From contig CAYGTS010000083.1 in the NCBI GenBank assembly GCA_964352905.1, positions 1 to 11,874 of the forward strand: DNA of 11,874 nucleotides. Reading direction: 5' to 3'. Position numbers and translations under genes: made by a program. This document shows positions 6,561-11,874 of this stretch, one piece after another. The notes under the pieces are model-generated. The model was given only the letters and a program-made list of their open reading frames with translations. It ran no database searches and was not told the DNA's origin. This stretch comes from CAYGTS01 sp964352905. GTDB taxonomy: Bacteria > Pseudomonadota > Gammaproteobacteria > JAHCLG01. Numbering within the stretch: position 1 is the first letter of the stretch; each line of letters opens with the position of its first letter.

Positions 6561-7260
6561 CACGCGCGCATGCCCAAATATCAATCTGCTTAACGCCAGC
6601 TTGTTTTAATATTTTGCTTAACTCATTAACGGTTGCACCGGTGGTAATGACATCATCGATCAATAAAATATGTTTTGGAAGAATATTTTTTCGTAATACA
6701 AAAGCATCTTTTATGTTAGATAAGCGCGCCTTTCTTGATAACTGACTTTGCGGTGGTGTCGCTTTTGGGCGCAGACAAAGATCACTCCCAAGAGGGATCG
6801 TTAATTGTTTCGCAATAGGCTTTGCAATTTCCAATGCCTGATTAAAACCACGCTCTTGGTAGCGTTTATGATGCAAAGGTACGGCAATTATAATATCGGG
6901 CTTTTTGTTTAGATCGTAATAAGCAGCTATTTTTTGTGCCATTAATTTGCCAAATGCAGCAGCATAAATAAACTGTTTCTGAAATTTTAATTGGGAGATG
7001 CAATAGGGTATTGGATAATCGTAACGTAGCAAGCTATGGCATTCATCAAAATAAAAAGATTCTTTCAAACAATGACCACAAGAGAATAACGTTTCATGCG
7101 TTGCCAATGGCATAGCACACCCCAAGCAGTAATGCTGTTGCCATGGTAATTCTTGATAGCAATCTGAGCAAAAATTAAAGTCATTGCGCGTGATAGCATG
7201 ACACAACAAACAAAGGCGCGGTAAGAGTAAATCAAAAAGTTGCGTGAGAAAAACTTTCAT
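6541..7260 (-). CDS. comF: ComF-family phosphoribosyltransferase-like protein
   Basis: The 239-residue protein has the ComF/GntX layout. The N-terminal part has four CxxC pairs (Cys17/20, 31/34, 45/48, 61/64) that probably bind zinc. The C-terminal part is a type I phosphoribosyltransferase fold with RYQERGFNQ (133-141) and the PRPP-binding loop DDVITTGAT (202-210). ComF proteins are linked to uptake and handling of transforming DNA; the reaction, if any, is not established, and a role in natural transformation here is inference from family. It is divergent from bioC across 93 bases. In E. coli the homologue (gntX) lies next to bioH, so a ComF-biotin neighbourhood is familiar. GGATAATT before the ATG is an acceptable ribosome site. 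Confidence 0.9.
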   Translation of the reverse strand: MKVFLTQLFDLLLPRLCLLCHAITRNDFNFCSDCYQELPWQQHYCLGCAMPLATHETLFSCGHCLKESFYFDECHSLLRYDYPIPYCISQLKFQKQFIYAAAFGKLMAQKIAAYYDLNKKPDIIIAVPLHHKRYQERGFNQALEIAKPIAKQLTIPLGSDLCLRPKATPPQSQLSRKARLSNIKDAFVLRKNILPKHILLIDDVITTGATVNELSKILKQAGVKQIDIWACARATVDYP

Positions 7261-7295
7261 AGCAATTATCCAAAACTATTTTGTCCTGGATTACA

Positions 7296-7325
7296 TTGCC
7301 ACTTAAGACTATTTTATGATATAAA
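7296..7325 (+). promoter_or_regulatory. Possible bioC promoter
   Basis: TTGCCA at 7296-7301, an 18-base spacer and TATAAA at 7320-7325 lie about 28 bases before the bioC start. No convincing BirA operator palindrome was found in the comF-bioC gap. Confidence 0.4.
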
Positions 7326-7353
7326 TCGCATAAATCAATAGTGATCAAATATT

Positions 7354-8232
7354 ATGACAACCCAATACAAACAAAAAATCCAAGCTATCTTTGCCAAAGT
7401 TGCCAATAATTATGATGCCAATGCACGTGTTTATCAGGAAGTAGGCCAGCGTCTTTTAGAACGTTTAAATTATATTAAAATCACACCTAAAGTTATTGTT
7501 GATTTAGGTTGTAATACGGGTTTCTTTGCACATGCCCTAAAAAAACAATTTAAAAAAGCACAATTGCTCGCGGTGGATATTGCTTTACCCATGTTACAAC
7601 AAACGCAAAAGCGTTCTAGTTTTTTTACAAGATTACAGCCAATCAATGCAGATATTGATTACTTACCCTTTGCTGATCACAGCGTTGACATGATTTTTTC
7701 TAATTTAGTGTTACAATGGTTGCCAGATTTAGATCATTCTCTTAAAGAATGCCAACGCATTTTAAAGCCGAATGGCTTATTGCTCTTTGCCACTTACGGG
7801 CCAGATACCCTAATTGAATTACGTAATGCCTGGCAAACCGTTGATGATTACGAACATGTTAACCAATTTATCGATATGCATGATATTGGCGACAGTTTAG
7901 TCCAGGCAAACTTTAGCGATCCCGTGATTGATATGGAAAAATTAACGCTAAATTATCCAAGTGTTAAGCAACTATTAAAGCAATTACGCGCGGTTGGCGC
8001 GCGCAGTTTAGTCGCAGAATACCGAAAAACTTTAACGGGTAAAAATCGGTTGCAGAATATGCAAGCTTATTATCAAAAGAAATTCGCTGATCAGCGTGGT
8101 TATATCCCAGCGACCTATGAAATTGTTTACGGTACGGCTTGGGGTAGCGATACTCAGCAACAGAATCTTCAGCGCCAAGATGGTAGTGTTGGAATATTAT
8201 TAAGCTCATTAAAAAACAACAATACACCATAA
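7354..8232 (+). CDS. bioC: Malonyl-ACP O-methyltransferase BioC
   Basis: BioC methylates the free carboxyl of malonyl-ACP using S-adenosylmethionine, disguising it as a fatty-acid primer for pimelate synthesis in biotin formation. The 292-residue protein has the class I methyltransferase motif VDLGCNTGFF (49-58), the acidic end of strand 2 (AVDIALPML), and the BioC-typical start IQAIFAKVANNYD. Other BioC-like segments are FSNLVLQWLPDL in the middle and YEIVYGTAWG near the C-terminus. It looks full length. No bioA, B, D, F or H gene is adjacent, so the rest of the pathway lies elsewhere. The ribosome site is weak (GTGA about 10 bases before the ATG). A general methyltransferase annotation is possible, but the BioC pattern is strong. 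Confidence 0.9.
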   Translation: MTTQYKQKIQAIFAKVANNYDANARVYQEVGQRLLERLNYIKITPKVIVDLGCNTGFFAHALKKQFKKAQLLAVDIALPMLQQTQKRSSFFTRLQPINADIDYLPFADHSVDMIFSNLVLQWLPDLDHSLKECQRILKPNGLLLFATYGPDTLIELRNAWQTVDDYEHVNQFIDMHDIGDSLVQANFSDPVIDMEKLTLNYPSVKQLLKQLRAVGARSLVAEYRKTLTGKNRLQNMQAYYQKKFADQRGYIPATYEIVYGTAWGSDTQQQNLQRQDGSVGILLSSLKNNNTP

Positions 8233-8269
8233 TGCATACCTTGTATTAACATAGAGTTATAACACTTTC

Positions 8270-8291
8270 TTCACAATCTTTTTACAATTCA
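8270..8291. promoter_or_regulatory. 11-bp-phased direct repeats, possible OmpR/CpxR-class operator
   Basis: TTCACAATCTT (8270-8280) is followed directly by TTTACAATTCA (8281-8291), giving two seven-base repeats (TTYACAA) with four-base spacers. This 11-bp phasing is the usual binding layout for OmpR/PhoB-family regulators. On the minus strand it reads GTAAA-N6-GTGAA, close to the CpxR-type GTAAA-N6-GTAAA described in Legionella. It lies about 40-60 bases upstream of a predicted transcript start near 8330, just before an OmpR-family regulator gene. Autoregulation is inference. Confidence 0.45.
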
Positions 8292-8317
8292 GCAATATCT
8301 CAGCAAAATCAGGTCCT

Positions 8318-8323
8318 TATACT
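8318..8323 (+). promoter_or_regulatory. -10 box of a leader or small-RNA promoter
   Basis: TATACT sits about 25 bases downstream of the 11-bp direct repeats. No good -35 box lies at the right distance, as expected of a promoter that needs an activator. Confidence 0.4.
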
Positions 8324-8329
8324 AAAACC

Positions 8330-8441
8330 ATGCAAGATGTTTTATGTCAGTGTTGAACTCTAAGAACAATACCGCGAAGAAAACAATAAAGAAGCTAAAT
8401 GAGTACTGTCTGGTAGCCGCCCTTAGGGGCGGTTTTTTTTT
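8330..8441 (+). ncRNA. Candidate small RNA or attenuated leader upstream of the two-component operon
   Basis: A -10 box (8318-8323) and a strong intrinsic terminator (8415-8441) bracket about 110 bases outside any confident gene, the size of a typical trans-acting small RNA. It may be an independent small RNA controlled by the adjacent regulator, a leader whose terminator limits expression of the downstream operon, or simply the 3' end of a bioC read-through transcript. The interval is A-rich with no rRNA, tRNA or known riboswitch pattern that I recognise. The transcript start is estimated from the -10 box only. Confidence 0.4.
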
Positions 8442-8553
8442 GTATAAACTTCATCTTTTGGGCTGTAGCTTTGTTGCAAATCTCTTTTTATTGATCATTC
8501 GTGCTGCTTGGAGTAGTTTAGTATTCACCAAAAAGAGGGGTGATGATGAATGA
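8344..8553 (+). CDS. Doubtful 69-residue leader ORF across the terminator
   Basis: This open frame has a basic N-terminus (KNNTAKKTIKKLN) and a hydrophobic C-terminal half that could span a membrane (roughly residues 38-53). It has only a weak ribosome site, and its codons run straight through the GC hairpin and T-run of the terminator. In its favour, it fills an otherwise empty gap and its stop codon overlaps the response-regulator start by eight bases, an arrangement seen in coupled genes. If translated, ribosomes would cover the terminator hairpin. More probably the frame is accidental. I do not recognise the product. Confidence 0.22.
   Translation: MSVLNSKNNTAKKTIKKLNEYCLVAALRGGFFLYKLHLLGCSFVANLFLLIIRAAWSSLVFTKKRGDDE
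8415..8441 (+). terminator. Strong Rho-independent terminator
   Basis: A perfect six-pair GC stem (ccgccc at 8417-8422 with gggcgg at 8427-8432), extended by a G-T and an A-T pair, has a four-base loop and is followed by nine Ts. It is the clearest terminator in the window. It lies 183 bases after the bioC stop and 104 bases before the response-regulator start. Confidence 0.88.
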
Positions 8554-9292
8554 AAAAATACCCACCATTTTAATGGTGGATGATGACAAGGATATTTGCC
8601 AACTAACCGCTGAGTATCTTAAAAAACACGGCTTGGAAGTGCAGGTTGCGCATGATGTGCCCAGTGCGCTGAAAATTTTTCAGCAGCAGTCGTTTGATTT
8701 AGCCATTTTAGATATTATGCTTCCCGGGGAATCTGGTATCGAGTTGTGTAAACAAATTCATCAAGACAGCAATATTCCTATTATTATGCTTACGGCAATC
8801 GAAGAAGATGTTGAAAGAGTGGTTGCCTTAGAAATTGGCGCGGATGACTATATTACTAAACCTTTTAATTTGCGTGTTTTGTTAGCACAAGTACGTGCTT
8901 TATTAAGACGTGTGGCATTAATGACAACTAATACGCCAGAGCAAATACCACAGGTAGTTGGTCAAACGCGCGCTTGCTATAAGTTTGCGAATTGGCGTTT
9001 TGATCTTAACATGCAACAACTCATTTCAATTGATGATGTTCATATTGAATTATCCAGTGCAGAGCGTGATTTATTATTAGTCTTTATTCAACATCCACAA
9101 CGTGTGCTAAGTCGGGAACAATTATTAGATTATACTAAACGTAATTTAAGTGGTCCTTTTGATCGCAGTATTGATGTACTGATCAGCCGTATTCGCCAAA
9201 AAATAGAAAGTGATCCTAAACATCCTCAATTAATAAAAACGTTAAGAAATTTAGGCTACATTTTTGATACGCATGTGACTAAGGAAAATTAA
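8546..9292 (+). CDS. OmpR-family response regulator
   Basis: From the ATG at 8546 the protein has 248 residues. The receiver domain (about 5-122) shows the acidic cluster DDD (12-14), the phosphoryl-accepting Asp56 in LDIMLPG, Thr83 and Lys105 in KPF. The winged-helix DNA-binding domain (about 150-243) ends with RSIDVLISRIRQKIE and LIKTLRNLGYIF, very like OmpR itself. The AGAGG ribosome site at 8534-8538 is seven bases before 8546, which decides between three in-frame starts (GTG 8540, ATG 8543, ATG 8546). The partner kinase starts two bases after its stop. The most similar known pair is OmpR-EnvZ, but orthology cannot be shown here. The upstream 11-bp repeats may be its own binding site. Confidence 0.93.
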   Translation: MNEKIPTILMVDDDKDICQLTAEYLKKHGLEVQVAHDVPSALKIFQQQSFDLAILDIMLPGESGIELCKQIHQDSNIPIIMLTAIEEDVERVVALEIGADDYITKPFNLRVLLAQVRALLRRVALMTTNTPEQIPQVVGQTRACYKFANWRFDLNMQQLISIDDVHIELSSAERDLLLVFIQHPQRVLSREQLLDYTKRNLSGPFDRSIDVLISRIRQKIESDPKHPQLIKTLRNLGYIFDTHVTKEN

Positions 9293-9294
9293 CG

Positions 9295-10572
9295 GTGTTA
9301 AAAAAAGAAAAACAATTGTCACGACCATTAATCAGCAAAACCTTAGTCTATATTGTTACCATTATTATTGTTTTTGATTTAATGATGGTAATTGGCTTTG
9401 TGCGATATAGTGATAAAGCGGCACGTGCCGCGCAAACTCATGATAATATTAATACGTTAATTGATATTTTAGATATTGCGCGGGTGAGCAATGCAAAAAA
9501 TCAATCACGCATTTTGTCTATCTTCACCCATCCCAATATTCACATGACTATTACAAAAAAACCTATTTTCCAGAGTTTTCATTTGCAAGATAAATCACTT
9601 TGGGAAGTTTATGATTTTTTAAAGAAAAATTATAAAAATCCCTTAAATTTTTCGTATCATTTAAGAGAAAATGCGTGGCTAAATATTGCTGTGGAACCAG
9701 TGGCTGAATTCTCAGTTGCGGGATTAATCTTAATCGCCATTGCGTTATTTATGACCTTTATCATTATATCCTACGCCTGGGCAGTGGATCGTTTTACGCA
9801 ATCGATTAATCACATGACACAGCGTGCCAGCATGTTAGGCATGCAATCCATGACAGAAAAAATTCCCATTTATGGGCCTAATATGGTGAGACGCGCGATC
9901 CGAGCCATGAATGAGCTACAAACACGGGTTCATCAATTAACTCAAGAACGCATTACTACGATTGCCGCACTTTCGCATGATATTAAAACACCCTTAACGC
10001 GTTTAAAATTACGCATGCAATTAGCCATGCCAGAAACAGAGCAGGAAAAATGTTTGCAAGATTTTTCTGAAATTGAAACCTTGCTTAAAGATACTCTTTA
10101 TTATGCGAGTGAGCAGCACCGCCAGGAAAGTTTACAAAAGTTTGATCTGGTCTCTTTACTGCAATCAATGGTAGATGACTTAGCAGAGTTAGGTAAAAAT
10201 ATTTTATTTGAAACGAATGCGACTAAAGCCATTTGTAAAGGGCAGTTGCGTAATTTAAAACGAGCTTTTGGCAATATTATCAGTAATAGTTTTAATTACG
10301 CTGATCAGGTATCAGTGAGTTTAATGGTTGAAAATGCTAAAGCCATTATTAAACTCAGTGATAACGGCCCAGGTTTACCGGAACACGATCTTGAAAAGGT
10401 CTTTGAAGCATTTTATCGTGGTGAATCTTCACGCTCACGTGAGACGGGCGGGGTTGGCTTAGGTTTAGCTATTACTAAAAAAATTATTCAGCAACATCAG
10501 GGTATAATTACGTTGAATAATAGCCAACAAGGTGGATTGACTGCAGTCATCGAGTTGCCGCTGGCTCAATAA
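9295..10572 (+). CDS. Membrane sensor histidine kinase, EnvZ-like
   Basis: The 425-residue protein starts at GTG 9295, with AAGGA nine bases before it. It has two membrane helices (about 14-36 and 139-163) enclosing a periplasmic sensor region of about 100 residues. A HAMP linker (about 164-218) and the dimerisation/phosphotransfer helix follow, with His228 in LSHDIKTPLTRLKLRMQL. The HATPase domain has the N box around NIISNSFNYA (327-336), G1 DNGPGLP (356-362), an F box FEAFYRGES (370-378) and G2 GVGLGLAI (386-393). The H box closely resembles EnvZ (SHDLRTPLTR), pairing with the OmpR-like regulator. All catalytic elements are intact. The signal sensed is unknown. Its stop is seven bases from the end of the convergent hemJ gene. 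Confidence 0.93.
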   Translation: MLKKEKQLSRPLISKTLVYIVTIIIVFDLMMVIGFVRYSDKAARAAQTHDNINTLIDILDIARVSNAKNQSRILSIFTHPNIHMTITKKPIFQSFHLQDKSLWEVYDFLKKNYKNPLNFSYHLRENAWLNIAVEPVAEFSVAGLILIAIALFMTFIIISYAWAVDRFTQSINHMTQRASMLGMQSMTEKIPIYGPNMVRRAIRAMNELQTRVHQLTQERITTIAALSHDIKTPLTRLKLRMQLAMPETEQEKCLQDFSEIETLLKDTLYYASEQHRQESLQKFDLVSLLQSMVDDLAELGKNILFETNATKAICKGQLRNLKRAFGNIISNSFNYADQVSVSLMVENAKAIIKLSDNGPGLPEHDLEKVFEAFYRGESSRSRETGGVGLGLAITKKIIQQHQGIITLNNSQQGGLTAVIELPLAQ

Positions 10573-10579
10573 ACGCTTT

Positions 10580-10999
10580 TTAAGGTTGAACCACCACTAA
10601 AATAATTATTGCTATCAGTAAAATGCTTGGGATTTCATTAAACCAACGATAAAAAATATGCGAATGCTGATTACGATCATGCTTGAATAAATAAACATAA
10701 TAGCCACACGCAAGATGATAAACCCACAATAGCATCACTAAAATTAATTTAGCATGCATCCACATTAGGTGGGAGTAATAGGCATGTTTGCTAAATAAAA
10801 GCCAAGCACCAAGCACGCTGGCTAAAATAGCACTGGGCATGCTAATGGCGTAATATAACTTACGCTCCATGATTTTAAAGCGTGCATTACTCACCGCATC
10901 ATCGCTCATGGCATGATAGACAAACAAACGTGGCAAATAAAAAAGTCCACTAAACCACGTGACAATAAAAATAATGTGAAAGGCTTTAACCCACAGCAT
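10580..10999 (-). CDS. hemJ: HemJ, protoporphyrinogen IX oxidase (membrane protein)
   Basis: HemJ oxidises protoporphyrinogen IX to protoporphyrin IX, the penultimate heme step, in the inner membrane. The 139-residue protein has four predicted membrane helices (about 6-24, 50-70, 78-103, 122-138). It shows the family signatures WVKAFHIIFIVTWFSGLFYL with His8, PRLFVYH (23-29), MHAKL with Lys84, and FYRWFNEIP (116-124). Length fits the family (about 140-150). AAAGGA precedes the start by about six bases. It is convergent with the kinase gene, and a palindrome (11015-11036) sits only 16 bases upstream of its start codon, where a bound repressor could block its transcription. Confidence 0.92.
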   Translation of the reverse strand: MLWVKAFHIIFIVTWFSGLFYLPRLFVYHAMSDDAVSNARFKIMERKLYYAISMPSAILASVLGAWLLFSKHAYYSHLMWMHAKLILVMLLWVYHLACGYYVYLFKHDRNQHSHIFYRWFNEIPSILLIAIIILVVVQP

Positions 11000-11014
11000 G
11001 TGATATCCTTTAAA

Positions 11015-11036
11015 TTTTACCGCTACAGCAGTAAAA
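11015..11036. promoter_or_regulatory. Palindromic site 1 (possible operator)
   Basis: A 22-bp imperfect palindrome built on the half-site TTTTACTGCTA and its complement, with two deviations. It is the first of three copies at starts 11015, 11087 and 11158, and sits next to the hemJ start. Confidence 0.55.
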
Positions 11037-11086
11037 AAACTAAAGTTTTGCTAAAAAAGCGCGATTAACTCAATAAAACAATCTAT

Positions 11087-11108
11087 TTTTACTGCTAAAA
11101 CAGTAAAA
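11087..11108. promoter_or_regulatory. Palindromic site 2 (possible operator)
   Basis: It matches the same 22-bp palindrome with two central deviations. Its outer arms (atttttactg and cagtaaaaat) pair perfectly over ten bases. It abuts the -35 region of the promoter whose -10 is at 11124-11129, where a bound repressor would block transcription toward hipB. Confidence 0.6.
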
Positions 11109-11123
11109 ATACGCTAACGTTAA

Positions 11124-11129
11124 TATAAT
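11124..11129 (+). promoter_or_regulatory. -10 box of a possible hipB promoter
   Basis: Perfect TATAAT between palindromic sites 2 and 3. The -35 position falls at the edge of site 2 and is poorly matched. A transcript from here would carry a leader of about 200 bases that includes repeat copy C before hipB. Confidence 0.4.
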
Positions 11130-11157
11130 ACTATAGAAATAGTTCATTTTTTAGTCA

Positions 11158-11179
11158 TTTTACTGCTATAGCGGGAATT
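11158..11179. promoter_or_regulatory. Palindromic site 3, right half altered
   Basis: The left half TTTTACTGCTA is perfect. The right half begins TAGC but then turns into gggaatt, resembling the inner end of repeat module Y (ccgggaattactga). The site may have been cut by a repeat insertion or may retain a single half-site. Confidence 0.45.
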
Positions 11180-11216
11180 ATTCTATGCAAGTATTTGCTT
11201 ACCCTCTGTAGCTTTA

Positions 11217-11332
11217 TAGTTACCAAGAACGTTCAGATTTGGCGATAAAAGATTTTCGCCGTTTTTAGCCCAAACGCTAGTCCTCTTGATAAGCGGGGAT
11301 CAGGATGTTCCTCGCTACGGAGTGAGTAGTTC
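11217..11332 (+). repeat. Mosaic repeat copy C (X-Z form) immediately upstream of hipB
   Basis: The core from 11243 is about 90% identical to copy B over some 90 bases. The left flank (ttaccaagaacgttcagatt) replaces the distal part of module X. The copy ends at the hipB start codon, and its GGAG at 11319-11322 is the only Shine-Dalgarno candidate for hipB, 12 bases before the ATG. Near its left edge GGCGA and TCGCC flank ten bases and are followed by GTTTTT, a weak terminator-like fold. Confidence 0.85.
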
Positions 11333-11334
11333 CT

Positions 11335-11550
11335 ATGCAACACATCAACATTGCGAAAACAGTTCATGATTGTCGCAAACAAAGCGGTTTATCACAACAG
11401 GCACTTGCAAAATTCGCCGGTGTTGGTAAAACGGTCATATTTGATATTGAAAAAGGTAAGCAATCTGTGAAATTTGATACCCTCTTAAAAATTTTCGATA
11501 TTTTGAATATTCAGCTTTACCTTAAAACACCTTTTGATAAGGGCACTTAA
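11335..11550 (+). CDS. hipB: HipB-like antitoxin, XRE-family helix-turn-helix regulator
   Basis: The 71-residue protein is almost all helix-turn-helix: recognition region SGLSQQALAKFAGVGKTVIFDIEKGKQSVKFDTLLKIF at about 17-54, of the short y4mF/HipB type. Such regulators bind operators upstream of their own operon and hold a HipA-family Ser/Thr kinase toxin in check. The next gene starts two bases after the stop and encodes a HipA N-terminal-type domain, confirming the module. The start codon is at the edge of repeat copy C, so the first residues or the ribosome site may be repeat-derived. The palindromes at 11015-11179 are candidate operators, though the E. coli HipB operator differs in sequence. 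Confidence 0.85.
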   Translation: MQHINIAKTVHDCRKQSGLSQQALAKFAGVGKTVIFDIEKGKQSVKFDTLLKIFDILNIQLYLKTPFDKGT

Positions 11551-11552
11551 CG

Positions 11553-11849
11553 ATGAGAAAAGCCAAGGTATTTATGCATGGACTTTTAGCCGGCACTTTG
11601 ATCGAGTTAGCAAATGGCCAATATAAATTTAGCTATCATCCAGACTACCAAGGGGCGCCTGTTTCATTGACCATGCCCTTGGCGCAACAAGATTATGAAT
11701 TTGAAAAGTTTCCTGCCTTTTTTGAAGGGTTATTGCCAGAAGGATTATTATTAGAAGCATTATTGCGCCAATATAAATTCGATCAAAAAGATTATTTCGG
11801 TCAATTAATTCAAGTTGGCCACAGTAATTCCCGGCGTGATGTTGAATAA
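11553..11849 (+). CDS. hipS: HipS-like / HipA N-terminal domain protein, 3' end replaced by repeat
   Basis: The visible 98 residues match the HipA N-terminal subdomain 1: KVFMHGLLAGTLIEL near the start, PVSLTMPL (37-44), FPAFFEGLLPEG (53-64) and DYFGQLIQVGH (80-90). In HipA this small lobe precedes the kinase. In split HipBST systems it is the separate protein HipS, about 100 residues, which acts as antitoxin to the kinase HipT. The size and the short HipB favour the HipBST type. In relatives the region after VG(x) continues as DTVGAVTV or similar. Here residues 91-98 (SNSRRDVE) and the stop codon are encoded by repeat module Y, so the C-terminal strand is lost or a longer HipA is truncated. 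No kinase gene is visible before the window ends. Confidence 0.75.
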   Translation: MRKAKVFMHGLLAGTLIELANGQYKFSYHPDYQGAPVSLTMPLAQQDYEFEKFPAFFEGLLPEGLLLEALLRQYKFDQKDYFGQLIQVGHSNSRRDVE

Positions 11850-11874
11850 CTCAAGAACGGTCAGATTTGAGGCA
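11822..11874 (-). repeat. Mosaic repeat module Y interrupting the hip operon; runs off the window
   Basis: These last 53 bases are an exact reverse complement of 992-1044 and differ at one position from 54-106. The copy faces inward toward hipS, exactly as copy A faces the gene at 127-564. By analogy module X should follow beyond the window. Confidence 0.92.

Noticed and set aside
7261..7353. BirA (biotin) operator between comF and bioC
   Set aside because: No TTGTAAAC-type inverted half-sites with suitable spacing were found.
7964..8230. 88-residue minus-strand frame opposite the bioC end
   Set aside because: Antisense to the conserved BioC C-terminus.
11240..11266. Intrinsic terminator at GGCGA...TCGCC-GTTTTT in repeat copy C
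   Set aside because: Stem of only five pairs plus a mismatch and a short T-run; the other repeat copies lack the outer GG pairing. Kept only as a remark.

Overview
The window reads as AT-rich gammaproteobacterial chromosome. HutU, HutH, ComF, BioC, HemJ, SixA and an OmpR/EnvZ-type pair are all of proteobacterial type. Low GC, short intergenic gaps, a histone-H1-like lysine tail and an 11-bp-phased TTTAC-type direct repeat would suit a Legionellales-like lineage, but that placement is inference. No rRNA, tRNA, CRISPR array, transposase or integrase was seen.

Layout. 1-771: a small secreted-protein gene of unknown function lies between two inverted copies of a mosaic repeat. 772-1045: gene-free, with further repeat fragments and a long hairpin. 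1049-3199: sixA (-), a lysine-tailed coiled-coil protein (+), an alpha/beta-hydrolase esterase (+) and a small charged protein (-). 3260-6560: another repeat copy, then a hutU-hutH operon (histidine to urocanate to imidazolone propionate). 6541-8232: comF (-) divergent from bioC (+). 8270-10572: a probable regulatory leader (11-bp direct repeats, a -10 box, a strong intrinsic terminator) ahead of an OmpR-type response regulator and its EnvZ-type kinase. 10580-10999: hemJ (-). 11000-11334: three evenly spaced palindromes and a repeat copy. 11335-11849: hipB and a HipS/HipA N-terminal gene whose last codons come from the repeat running off the window end.

Most interesting is the repeat family. 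It is built from modules, here called X (about 50 bp, containing cgataaaagattttcgccg), Y (54 bp, starting tgcctcaaatctgacc) and Z (about 65 bp, containing cctcttgataagcgggg). The secreted-protein gene and hipB-hipS have the same surroundings: an X-Z end upstream of the gene and an inverted Y end at its 3' side, both facing inward. This suggests repeat-bounded gene cassettes, with the Z end supplying 5' sequence to the cargo. Both window ends fall inside repeat copies, so the window may be a contig broken at these repeats.

The other points of note are three 22-bp palindromes at 71-72 bp intervals between hemJ and hipB, and the possible small RNA or attenuator ahead of the two-component system.
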